The notes under the pieces were generated by a model, which was not told the DNA's origin, did not search any database, and saw only the letters and a list, made by a program, of their open reading frames with translations. A program made the position numbers and the translations under genes. A stretch of 64,000 nucleotides of DNA from Russula earlei (lineage: Eukaryota; Basidiomycota; Agaricomycetes; Russulales; Russulaceae): contig JAGFNK010000133.1 of assembly GCA_025769875.1 (NCBI GenBank), forward strand, positions 52,061 through 116,060, written 5' to 3'. Below, one piece after another: positions 56,601 through 64,000 of this stretch; position 1 is the first letter of the stretch, and the number at the start of each line of letters is the position of its first letter.

Positions 56601-59600
56601 CCAATCTGTATGTCACCGGACTAATCACCTCTGTGATTTCAAAGGGCCCATATCGTTTTGGGCGTAGTTTCACTGTAGGATGTGTCGTTTTTAGGTTGGT
56701 GCTGTCGAGCCATACCCTTTCTCCTTTCTGATAAGGTTGGAAACTACTTCTTCGCTTCCACATTAGGGAAGCGATCTTCATTGCTTCTTGTGCCTGTGAT
56801 CTCGCTTCCTGGATCCGGACTTTCCAATTGTCTATTCTTGGTATCTTGCTTCCCCGATTTGGCTGGTGTGCCTTGGGCGTAAAGCCCATCCATAAGAAGA
56901 AAGGGGATTGTCTGGTTGTCTCTGAAACGTTAGAATTCATCGTGTATTGCACCAGAGGCAGCCAATCCACCCAATCGTCTTGTTGGTGGTTGCAAAAGAT
57001 TCTTAGCGATGTTTCCATCGTCTGATTTGTTCTTTCTGATTGTCCATCTGTCTGGGGATGGTAGGCAGTGCTGATATTCTGTTTAATATGCAGCTGGTCG
57101 CAAAGTTCCCTAATGAACTTGGAACTTATTAGTTTATCTCGATCAGATATGATCTTGCTTGGTACTCCCACAAATGGGAATATTCTGTCTTTGTAGAGTT
57201 GTGCTAGCTCTTCTGCGTCCATTTCCTCTTTGCAAGGAAGCAAGATGACGCCTTTAGTACAATCGTGGTCAGTGACAGTCAATATACTGTCGTATCCTTT
57301 CGACTTTGGCAATTTGACCACAAAGTCCATGCTGACAGTCGAGAAGGGAGTAGCCCCTTCTTCTGGTGGAATGGGATACAAGGGAGGTCGCTTTGGATGA
57401 GTGTTTGACTTGTTACTTTGGCAAATTGCGCATCCTTCCACATATCGATCGACAAAGCGTCTTATGGTGGGCCACCAGTAGTATCGCATCATTCCCAGTA
57501 ATGTTTTAGCTTTTCCTGGGTGTCCTGCTGTGGGACTGTCATGATACTGTTCCAGTAACGTCCTGTGGGTTCCTTCATCACCTGTAACCACCAAGGCTTC
57601 ATTCTTCCACCATAAGTTATGTCGCTTCTCCAGTCGGTGTCTCTGTACCCAATCAAGTAACTTTAATCGGTGTCTTTCTTCCCTTTGTTGGTTCTTTATC
57701 CGTTCTTCCAATGCAGTAGTGTGCATTACTCGAATAAAAAGATGGTCAGGTAGTGCGACCACTTCTTCTTTATCCCCTTGTCCATCGTCAAGGTCAGGTC
57801 TCCTTGACAGGGCATCTGCTTTATTCCTTGCCCCTGCCTGATGTTTCAATTCTAAGTCGAAGTCCGCCAAGAAGGTAATGTATCTTGCCACTCGACCATT
57901 TATTCGCTGAGGGTGTCGGTAATGCAACAGGTTCGCATGGTCTGTATAAACCACCACCTTATGCTTTGCTCCCATGAGTAGGTGTCGCCAGTGTTTCAAG
58001 GCTCGCACCATGGCTAAGAACTCTTTGTCCCATATGTCGTAGTTCTTCTCTGCTGGTTTCAAGGCTGCTGAGAAGTAACCTATTGGCCTCCTCTTTCCTT
58101 GTTCGTCCTTCTGGAATAGTACTGCTCCAATGGCATAATTGGACGCGTCTACTTCCAGTTCAAAGGGTCGCTCCTCATCAGGATGGAGCAGGACAGGGTC
58201 AGAAGATACTATCTGGATAAGTCGTTCCAGAGCATCTTTGCATTCTTGGGTCCATTCAAATGGCACCCCTTTCTTTGTCAAGGCAATAATGGGTCGAGCA
58301 ATCTGACTGAATCCTCGAATGAAAGCCCTATTGTAACTGAGGACTCCCATGACTTTGCGCACTTCGTGTACATCCTTGATTTCCCGAGGCCAGTCCGTGA
58401 TCCCTCGGACTTTGGAGGCTTCAATCTTCATCTTCCCTTCGTCTATGTCCCATCCTAGCATGGTTAGTTTTCGCACCATGAACTGGCACTTCTGGGGTTT
58501 CAGGAAGTATGACTTCTTCTGCATCAGCATGAGTAGTTCATTGATACATTGCTCATGGATTTCTAGTTGTTCAGGACTGTCCCCCGTGGCAATTCCAAAG
58601 TCATCCAGATAGTTGACCGTGTATTCTGCCCATCGGTCCAGCCAGTCACCGAAGTCTCTTCTCATCAGCCTAGTAAAGAAGGCTGGTGCGTTCTTGAGCC
58701 CAAAATACATGACATTGGGCAGGTATGTTCCATATGGCGTCTTGAAGGCTGCCTTCCAGCGATCTCCTTCTGCCAGTCGCACATTATTGTATCCCCATCG
58801 TATATCGAATTTGGAGAAGACCTTTTTCCCTCGGAGTCTTTCCACCTCTTGTTCCAGATGTGGTAAAGGTTCATTGTCTCGTCTGGTCCACTGATTTAGT
58901 CGTCGATAGTCTACAATGATCCTCTTCTCTTTGCTGTCCTTCTTGCCAATGAAGAACACTGGAGATGTGTAGCTGGATGGACCTGGAGTGATGTATCGCT
59001 TCTCTACTTCATCAGCTAGGAATTTCTTGAGGTATTCTCGCTCGTCTCGTGTTAGGGGGTACACTTTGCAGTTTAGTTCCTTTGGTGCGTCAGGTAACAG
59101 CTCTATCTGCATGTCTGGTTTCTCTTGGTGGTGGGAACCTCTGGGACTTCTCTTCTGAGAAGACATCTGCAAAGCGGTGGAATTGCTTTGGAACATTGGC
59201 AAGGGGATCCTCTCCTTCCTGTGGTTTAATCGACTGCTGGGCCCACTTCTGAGCAATAGTCGTCTTTTGTAGGTAAATGGCTTCCCCTTTCTTCAATTGT
59301 CGGTTTTCATCTCTTGCTCGCTTTTGGAGTTTTGCGACATAGAGATCCAGGTACTTGTATCGAGCAGTCTCAATCTGTACCGTTCCTTCCATCAGCTGTC
59401 CTTTCTTCCAGTTGATGGTGGGGTCGAATTCATATAGGAAGGGATATCCCAGGATGACCCGATCCGTTCCTAAATCTGTGAGATAGAACCTCTGCAAGCT
59501 CTCCTTCTCCTTGTATCGGACACGAAGCCAGCAGTAATGGGTGAGTTCCCCTGCTTATTCTGGGTTCCGTCGACGTTTCGTACTACCATGGGTTCATGTA

Positions 59601-62600
59601 GTTCTTGTTTTCCAATCTTCAGTCTTTTCCAAGCTGAGTGATCGATGAAGTTCTCTGTTGCTCCACTGTCCAGTAGAGCAGATTCCTCGGCCGTTGTGTG
59701 TGCAGTGACGAAAGTGAACGGAATATTCATAGCATTTAGTCTTCTAATGTACACTTGCAACACACTATTCTTCCTAAGCCAGGCCGTCGACTTAGGTGTT
59801 CCTAAAAACCCTGTTCCATCAGTTCTTCCAACAAGTCCTCCTTTTGTTTGGTGGACATCTTCTTTATGGATGCCGAGGAGGAGCTTTTGTTATAGGTAGG
59901 AGGAGGAGATGTAGATGGCCCGGAGACAGTGCTTTCATTTCCACTATCCCCTGAGTCGTCCTCCTTCTCTGTTTCCAGAGCTCGAGCTTTCCCTTTGTCC
60001 TTGGGTTACTTGATTTCTTCTTGACTCTGTCCTTGTCTGGACAGTTCCGACTGATATGTCCTGCTTTCTTGCAGATGAAGCATTTCCCTTCTGCTAGCAG
60101 TTTCTTCTTTTCCTCTGTCAGAGGAGGACGTCGCTTGGTCCTTGCTGCATCAGTGGATACTGAGTCTACTTCCATTGCATTTGGATCTCTTTGGTTTCGC
60201 CTTTTCCCCACCTGTAGGGATTTCATACGATTTTCCCTGGTGGTCAACGATCCACCTCCAGATCCAATATTGGCTTTCATGAGCTGGTCTCTGGCCTGCT
60301 CTTCCCTGGCAGCATTGATCCATGCTCGTAGATCATTGATGGCAGGTATATCTCTGACTGGTCGATTGTAGATTCGTCGCACCAGCCAGGTGATTAGTCC
60401 AGCCTTGTAGGCTTCTACTGCTCCTGGTGAATTCTGGTCCCATCCTGCTTTACTGAGCAGAACGAGGAACTTGCTGGTATAGTCATCCAGCGATGCTGCT
60501 TTAGACATGGACAGTTGTTGTAGCTCCATGAAAGCGTCTTCAGGCTCTGTGGTGTCTTTGAATTCTCTGAAGAAGTCATCCACAAATTCGGTCCAAAAGA
60601 GCATGTCAGTTGGATCTAGCTGCACTGGTGCATAGGGCGACGGCGGGTCCCCATTTCTTTTTGCTTCTACCAGGTTCGTTTGATTGACCACCCATTCATG
60701 CACTTTCTCTCCTTTGATGTAGGTGAGAGCTAGGGCTACTCGCTTCATTGGAATAGTCATGGTCGGGTTGTCGCTGTTGAGCAGATTCCATAGATTGAAA
60801 TCCTGGACAAAGTACTTCGTCTTTTTCCTGTCTCCTTTGAAGACTTCAGGAGGGTCTCCTTTTAGAGATCCGTTGCCCCCATGGGGGCCCGGTGCCGGCT
60901 GAGGTGCCAGATTCGCCCCTGGTCCTACAGGAGGTGCTGCTGGTGGTCCCCCTGCTGGAGGGCCTCCTCCAGGTGGGCCTCCTCCTGGTACTGGTGGACC
61001 TGCGGGTCCGAAGGGGACTCCTCCACCTCCAGGTGGTCCTCCTGCTCCGGGTGGACCTCCTCCAGGGTTTACTACGATGGCGGGCCCTGCTCTTCCACCT
61101 GCTGTCTGGGTGGCAATGGTGGCTGTCTGCGTTGCTGCAATGGTAGCCATTTCGACTGATTCTTCTGGTTCTTCAACGATTGTTGGTTCAATGGGCGAGA
61201 CGTGTACTGTCTGCTCTAGTCTTTCAGCTAGCTCCAATACTTCTGGTGCTTCTGCTTTCTGATCTGTAGTCGGAGGGTCCGACTGTTCTGTTTCTCCACT
61301 TGATGACTTTTGTATCAATGGAGCTGGGTCGTCTACTACTTGACTTCTGGGTTCCCAATGAGTAGTATAAGGATCTGTCCTGGTTCCTAAACCTAGGACC
61401 TTATATTCGTCGATGTCTTCGTCCTCTCCTGCGTAGGGACGTCCTTTGTGGTAATCAATAAAGTACCACTGATCGTTGATGTATTCACAAGGAAGGTAGC
61501 TTCCTTTGTATCGGACCTCGTATCTGTTAGGCCCTTCCTGGTCTGCCCAACACCAGATGGCAGTTCCTTTGATTCCTGAGGGTAGATCGTCCCTCTCTCT
61601 AGCTTTGAACCAACCGAATTTGGTTCCTTGCTTTGATTTCTGGTTGAACTTTACGCGTATGCTATGTTCTCCCTCGATCTCCAGTTTGTCCACTCGCCAC
61701 TGCCTTTCCTAGGGAGTCGGGACTTGTCTGCCCTCTTACCACTGTCTATGCCAATGACAGTAGGGGTCTTTACAGAAGTATGCGTGTGTCCAACCGTGCT
61801 GCTCGTCGAGAGTCACGTAATACACCTTCTTCTTGTCGTGGAGAGGTCTGTATAGATTCTCCCCCTTGACTACTTCAGCGTAGGTTGCTGACCGTATGAT
61901 GACTAGATCCTAGTCTTTAGGCTTCCTGCCTATTTCTGGTTCGCTTTCACAGCGATGTCTGTGATAGAAGCTCGACTTATGTTAAGGCTCCAAAGTGCCT
62001 TAAATAAGATCAATGGTCGCGTCTATAAACGCGTCCTACCAATGCAGATATGCTTGAGTCAAGCAAGCAATACTCGTGGAGGGGAAGGAGTATTAGATCC
62101 TTCTAGAGTATGACAACAAGATGAGAGGGGCTCTGCAGACGGGGTAGGAGTCAACTGTTTGGGATTTGGCAAACTAAGTCGAGCTTAGGGCTCAACTGTT
62201 ACGACTGGGGGCTTTATATAGCCCTACAGGGATAAGGTTTGTACTACTGTAGTACTAGTCGGTGCTATAGAAGCAAAACATGGCTCATAGAAGTGAGGTT
62301 GCTTCTATGTAAACGATCTCGGTGCTGGAAGCATTAAGTGCTTCCCCAATCAAGGAATCAACGTACGTGGCGGTACAGGAACATCTGGGACAGAAGCAAT
62401 GCTACTCATTGCTTCTTCAGTACATTTTCTGAAAGATACGATCAACGCGCTCCGAATGTGATATCAAGGAACATAAACGATCAAGATCTGACGCACGCAT
62501 AATGCAACGATGCAGTCCATAGTTCAGGTGTTCCGGCATCTTCCGGACCCCAAACCACTCGGTAACACGTCAATGATGCCGTGGGTCCAGGTAGCTTCTC

Positions 62601-63201
62601 TCCAGTTGTAAATGTATCTTCTGCCTTCTACGTATGCCAACTGGAGGGTCACGGGTCCTCCTTGTGTAGATCTGTTAAGGCGGAGGTAATTGTACTGCAC
62701 TGAGATGTGCTCATGCGTGAGGGTGAAGAGGGATAGATAGTACGAGGCTTGCCCCTCCAGTAGTTCTTGCATGAGAGTGTAATGCTGAGGTAGGATAACT
62801 TCAGTCCACAGTTTTTCGTCGCTATCTGTGAGGGTGAGGATGCCAGTTGGCTCTCCATCAAAGTTTCTAGAGTTGGAGAGGTACCAAAACAAGAGTTGGC
62901 GGCGAGCGGGTTCAATGAGGTGACTAAGAGTGTCAACGAACAAGTCGTATTGTACTTGGTTGAGGACTTGTCCGAATGGAAGAAGGCCTACTAAGTCTCG
63001 GAGGACGTAGGCGTTGTGAGACCAGATCTCAATTTGTTGCCGATCGTAGATGTTGACAATGGAAATGGGGGGAAAGTAAATATCCCGAAGGATGGGAAGG
63101 TGGTTACTGATGAGCTCGTGCTGATGGAGGATTGCGTCGTCCTCTGAGTCGTACTCAGAATCAGTGCTTGGGTTGGAGGAAATCGTGAATCTCGGAGGCA
63201 C
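53571..63201 (-). CDS. Element 1 upstream frame c, split by element 2
   Basis: The structure is complement(join(53571..53931,62573..63201)), 329 residues when element 2 and one target-site copy are removed. The frame runs through the junction (THGIID-APQNLVD) without a stop. It begins MPPRFTISSNPSTDSEYDSE and contains LRDLVGLLPFGQVLNQVQYD and LVEGRRYIYNWR-like strands. No domain is recognised. It was an open frame when element 2 landed and is now interrupted. Its assignment to element 1 rests on position and strand. Confidence 0.6.
53932..54520 (-). repeat. Element 2 3' LTR
   Basis: 589 bp. On - it starts TGTTACCGAGTGG and ends GAGCCTTAACA. The purine tract GAAGGAGGGGTAA lies immediately upstream (54521-54535). 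The - strand TATATAAAG near 54172 is the core promoter. Confidence 0.9.
54562..59256 (-). CDS. Element 2 Pol: RT, RNase H, integrase, chromodomain, long C-terminal extension
   Basis: One open frame of 1564 codons. RT: SPVFFIGKKDSKEKRIIVDY, FSKFDIRWGYNN, catalytic YLDDFG. RNase H: FELEVDASNYAIGAVL, DKEFLAMV, YTDHANLLHY. Integrase zinc finger: YHDSPTAGHPG, GCAICQ. Integrase core: MDFVVKLPKSKGYDS, IISDRDKL, YHPQTDGQSERTNQ. Then GERVWLDSTNL and a chromodomain (YEVATILGSRR, YQVRWEGYSEAHDSWEPVEN), which in the family targets insertion to marked chromatin. About 575 more residues follow (54562-56290) with an acidic part, a coiled coil (LQETLEANYKVLEEEEKQL) and a zinc knuckle CKYCGEVGHFNKYC. The frame begins after a 1-nt loss near 59128, so no native start is present. 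Confidence 0.93.
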   Translation of the reverse strand: MLRSGPSSRLNHRKERIPLPMFQSNSTALQMSSQKRSPRGSHHQEKPDMQIELLPDAPKELNCKVYPLTRDEREYLKKFLADEVEKRYITPGPSSYTSPVFFIGKKDSKEKRIIVDYRRLNQWTRRDNEPLPHLEQEVERLRGKKVFSKFDIRWGYNNVRLAEGDRWKAAFKTPYGTYLPNVMYFGLKNAPAFFTRLMRRDFGDWLDRWAEYTVNYLDDFGIATGDSPEQLEIHEQCINELLMLMQKKSYFLKPQKCQFMVRKLTMLGWDIDEGKMKIEASKVRGITDWPREIKDVHEVRKVMGVLSYNRAFIRGFSQIARPIIALTKKGVPFEWTQECKDALERLIQIVSSDPVLLHPDEERPFELEVDASNYAIGAVLFQKDEQGKRRPIGYFSAALKPAEKNYDIWDKEFLAMVRALKHWRHLLMGAKHKVVVYTDHANLLHYRHPQRINGRVARYITFLADFDLELKHQAGARNKADALSRRPDLDDGQGDKEEVVALPDHLFIRVMHTTALEERIKNQQREERHRLKLLDWVQRHRLEKRHNLWWKNEALVVTGDEGTHRTLLEQYHDSPTAGHPGKAKTLLGMMRYYWWPTIRRFVDRYVEGCAICQSNKSNTHPKRPPLYPIPPEEGATPFSTVSMDFVVKLPKSKGYDSILTVTDHDCTKGVILLPCKEEMDAEELAQLYKDRIFPFVGVPSKIISDRDKLISSKFIRELCDQLHIKQNISTAYHPQTDGQSERTNQTMETSLRIFCNHQQDDWVDWLPLVQYTMNSNVSETTRQSPFFLWMGFTPKAHQPNRGSKIPRIDNWKVRIQEARSQAQEAMKIASLMWKRRSSFQPYQKGERVWLDSTNLKTTHPTVKLRPKRYGPFEITEVISPVTYRLDLPSRWRIHNAFHASLLTPYKETEEHGANYTNPEAELVEGEEEYEVATILGSRRTGRRKQLEYQVRWEGYSEAHDSWEPVENIKASRLIEEYHRKNPTAIRVIKVQRKMPSTSSSPYCRSQMSQTPTNEIVPQSDLSGVEGPLEITTPDASLLAFFQGMDEHNTGEGEADMRPLEFGPPADQVDVQPGDWDATSPTSTLAQDAHPGEPWVRWDADRHHTGIDIPDGMTWGNKPARYVAYDVALGEPRVRGKNGEGHADYGEILQATPCYNLYNYGQDEHDLDCFDTERQFEGRWRQTLYLLGDYGLQAELYRLDHLYTLQETLEANYKVLEEEEKQLRYKLSKYLAEKRGVERDRAEAKERMAAAKVRSRCWEFIEAGCSQGETPPGIWAEELLTNYRAGQPTPPLPVFVPQLPLADIVQGYATSDPEPVPASPTPTTVQGYSEEEMNVLQTMSGMRLRGGAGSEVSPNPSPQSSIYYHSYSSSGEASTATADFIPEPQQLNMIEGRRKRNRCKYCGEVGHFNKYCPLPHQYCHDQLAADAASHCLVPPYHRSYTPIRSCPFHRGWEQAHPSRKRKSDQEREDTANPRILQVAKGEGSRTFQEPFTTTPLHSDTPPVRRLPRDSDRLPQIISPSATAEESEAIVASALAAYEAAEEGRYTFTTSPPPLDDDGVDPTTRF
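59090..59863 (-). pseudogene. Element 2 protease and linker, frameshifted
   Basis: The retropepsin active site ALLDSGATENFIDH and GTDRVILGYPF are present but lie in different frames. Single-base losses are inferred at C4 59548-59551, at the GGTGGTGGG run 59128-59134, and at A5 59804-59808. Apart from these the sequence is well conserved. The changes sit in short repeats, so assembly error is possible. Confidence 0.8.
59864..61708 (-). CDS. Element 2 Gag
   Basis: The frame is open from the TAG at 61711-61709. The first listed codon of the native protein is uncertain because there is no early ATG (a GTG stands at 61693). The N-terminal region FNQKSKQGTKFGWFK and WYFIDYHKG is element-specific. 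A Gly/Pro-rich stretch (61000-60850) precedes the capsid core (FWTEFVDDFFREFKD, ELQQLSMSKAASLDDYTSKF) and the zinc knuckle CFICKKAGHISRNC. A frame loss near 59990 detaches its last part. Confidence 0.85.
   Translation of the reverse strand, partial: ERQWRVDKLEIEGEHSIRVKFNQKSKQGTKFGWFKARERDDLPSGIKGTAIWCWADQEGPNRYEVRYKGSYLPCEYINDQWYFIDYHKGRPYAGEDEDIDEYKVLGLGTRTDPYTTHWEPRSQVVDDPAPLIQKSSSGETEQSDPPTTDQKAEAPEVLELAERLEQTVHVSPIEPTIVEEPEESVEMATIAATQTATIATQTAGGRAGPAIVVNPGGGPPGAGGPPGGGGVPFGPAGPPVPGGGPPGGGPPAGGPPAAPPVGPGANLAPQPAPGPHGGNGSLKGDPPEVFKGDRKKTKYFVQDFNLWNLLNSDNPTMTIPMKRVALALTYIKGEKVHEWVVNQTNLVEAKRNGDPPSPYAPVQLDPTDMLFWTEFVDDFFREFKDTTEPEDAFMELQQLSMSKAASLDDYTSKFLVLLSKAGWDQNSPGAVEAYKAGLITWLVRRIYNRPVRDIPAINDLRAWINAAREEQARDQLMKANIGSGGGSLTTRENRMKSLQVGKRRNQRDPNAMEVDSVSTDAARTKRRPPLTEEKKKLLAEGKCFICKKAGHISRNCPDKDRVKKKSSNPRTKGKLELWKQRRRTTQGIVEMKALSPGHLHLLLLPITKAPPRHP
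61736..61909 (-). other. CKDPYC module upstream of element 2 Gag
   Basis: 57 codons without ATG, in the same frame as Gag and separated from it by a TAA and a TAG. It reads SATYAEVVKGENLYRPL ... HAYFCKDPYCHWHRQW. It matches the two modules of element 1 at both ends, with a variable middle. Stop readthrough or a short unseen splice would be needed to join it to Gag. Confidence 0.7.
61968..61979 (-). promoter_or_regulatory. Element 2 self-priming primer binding site
   Basis: On -, TAAGTCGAGCTT follows the 5' LTR directly. Its exact reverse complement, AAGCTCGACTTA, lies in the LTR at 62175-62186 near the predicted 5' end of the RNA. Tf1/sushi-type elements prime by folding the first nucleotides of their own RNA onto the PBS. 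I see no fit to the initiator-tRNA 3' end. Confidence 0.75.
61980..62567 (-). repeat. Element 2 5' LTR
   Basis: 588 bp, the same as the 3' LTR but for one missing A at about 62505. The TATATAAAG at ~62212-62220 on - places the transcript start about 30 nt downstream, at the AAGCTCGACTTA segment. Confidence 0.9.
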
Positions 63202-64000
63202 TGCAGGAGAAGCTTTGATTTCTTTGGTCTAGTGTTACAAGGGTAGTTCTTACTTTTCAAGAACTGTGCACTAGGTAGCTATGTTGATAACACTTGGGCA
63301 AAGAGGGTCCAAAGTAAGCAGAGGGTTTAGAGGGAGATGGGGAAGGAAACAAAAGCGAGACAAGGCAGGGTAGACACGGAGGTTGTCTAAGGAGTTCGAG
63401 AAGCTGTTCTCGAATGATATATACCCTCCCTCGGCTATCTTTAGGTAAGCGTATGAATAATAGACTCTGCCATCAAGGAAATTGTGGATGGAAGTAAGGA
63501 TAAAAGACCCTTGGTACGCGAATCGATAAATGGTAGGCCAGTGTCTCCAGATGATGATATATGGATGAGTTAACAGGTAGTGGAGGCGACCAAAGGGGAA
63601 GTCGATGTCCGAGGATGTATCCCTACTGAACTACACACCTCAAAGCTTGCCAAGTTAAACTGTTGACGAGGTCATGGTTGGTAGGTAGTACCGCAAAAGT
63701 GTGGGCGATTTTGGCCCGGATTGGGGAAACAAAGATGTTGGTGGATGGTCGCTGGAGCAAGTGACCTATAGTAGGGATGGTGGAAAGAGCGTCGCGTCGC
63801 ACTGCTTCTTCCAAAGGGCGCCAGTGTTCTACTTCGTTGTGTCGGACGCGATAAACTTGAAACTGGTGGGGGGTGGAAGGCGTACTCCGCACAGTCCAGA
63901 GGATTAAAGAAACCCGGTGGGACTGGGGGGAATGTTTTCTTGATTGTCGAGAGGGTTGTCCTCTACGTAAGTCCCTGGAAGGGGATGAACTGTAAGGGGG
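63202..64000 (-). other. Further upstream frames of element 1, unknown
   Basis: Two frames on -. One is at 63892-63623 (VEHWRPLEEAVRRDAL, TNIFVSPIRAKIAHTFAVLP). The other has no ATG and runs from about 63636 to 63283 (DIDFPFGRLHYLLTHPYIII, DGRVYYSYAYLKIAEGGYI). No LTR end is seen before the window edge, so element 1 seems to extend past 64000. No domain is recognised. Confidence 0.4.

Larger units (their letters stand above)
53932..62567 (-). mobile_element. Element 2: full-length young Ty3/gypsy chromovirus
   Basis: 8,636 bp with LTRs of 589 and 588 bp that appear identical apart from one A (AATGCAAACG versus AATGCAACG). It is flanked by CATCA and CGTCA, a 5-bp target duplication with one difference. 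The order on - is 5' LTR, primer site, CKDPYC module, Gag, protease, RT-RNase H-integrase-chromodomain-extension, purine tract, 3' LTR. Four single-base losses lie between 59130 and 60000. Confidence 0.92.
45738..64000 (-). mobile_element. Element 1: old Ty3/gypsy chromovirus, interrupted, runs off right edge
   Basis: On -, the order from the right is several short frames, split by element 2; two CKDPYC modules; Gag; protease; RT; a solo LTR; RNase H; integrase; chromodomain; and 3' LTR. It carries an in-frame TGA between protease and RT, at least three frameshifts in the integrase part, and two insertions. Its 5' LTR is not in the window. It lies against the copia fragment and may be inserted in it. 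Confidence 0.75.

Noticed and set aside
1..64000. CRISPR arrays, bacterial operons, ribosome binding sites
   Set aside because: The genes are intron-bearing and eukaryotic. The regular repeats seen are intragenic coding repeats or transposon ends.

Overview
The window is nuclear DNA of a filamentous basidiomycete, probably an Agaricomycete. Genes split by many 46-90 nt introns with GTRNGT-like donors and CTNAC-like branch points, a Clp1 (clampless1) homologue, and chromodomain Ty3 and Ty1 retrotransposons all point there. No species is assigned.

1-16300 is a compact housekeeping block. In order it holds a Clp1-like gene (-), a SAP-domain protein with a NuSAP-like motif (+), a 3.3 kb gene-poor stretch, a 13-exon short-chain dehydrogenase (+), a steroid 5-alpha-reductase-like membrane enzyme (-), the Fe-S assembly factor ISD11 (-), serine palmitoyltransferase LCB2 (+), and an unrecognised four-exon single-pass membrane protein (+). 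Intron joins were worked out by hand, and all keep reading frame.

16300-41200 is dominated by a dispersed array of five related coiled-coil genes, all on + (here T1-T5). T5 (37281-41186) looks most complete and ends in a WHPDKF-containing helical region like that of NFKBIL1. T1-T4 lack that end, share N-terminal segments with T5, and have their own C-terminal tail. T3 has amplified one T5 segment into a long tandem repeat, and T4 has triplicated a different segment. Between T4 and T5 lies a dead membrane-protein gene (-), killed by nonsense and frameshift changes and by a 1.86 kb terminal-inverted-repeat element.

43800-64000 is a nested retrotransposon cluster, all elements reading on -. A Ty1/copia 3' end (44541-45737) abuts a degenerate Ty3/gypsy chromovirus (element 1, from 45738 to beyond the right edge). 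Element 1 carries a solo LTR (48348-48970) inside pol. It is also split by a younger full-length Ty3/gypsy chromovirus (element 2, 53932-62567) whose LTRs differ by only a 1-nt length change. Element 2 has a self-priming-type primer binding site, about 575 extra residues after the Pol chromodomain including a zinc knuckle, and a small Cys/His module upstream of Gag that element 1 carries twice.

The strongest candidates for something undescribed are the T1-T5 family and the Gag-upstream CKDPYC module together with the Pol extension of these chromoviruses.
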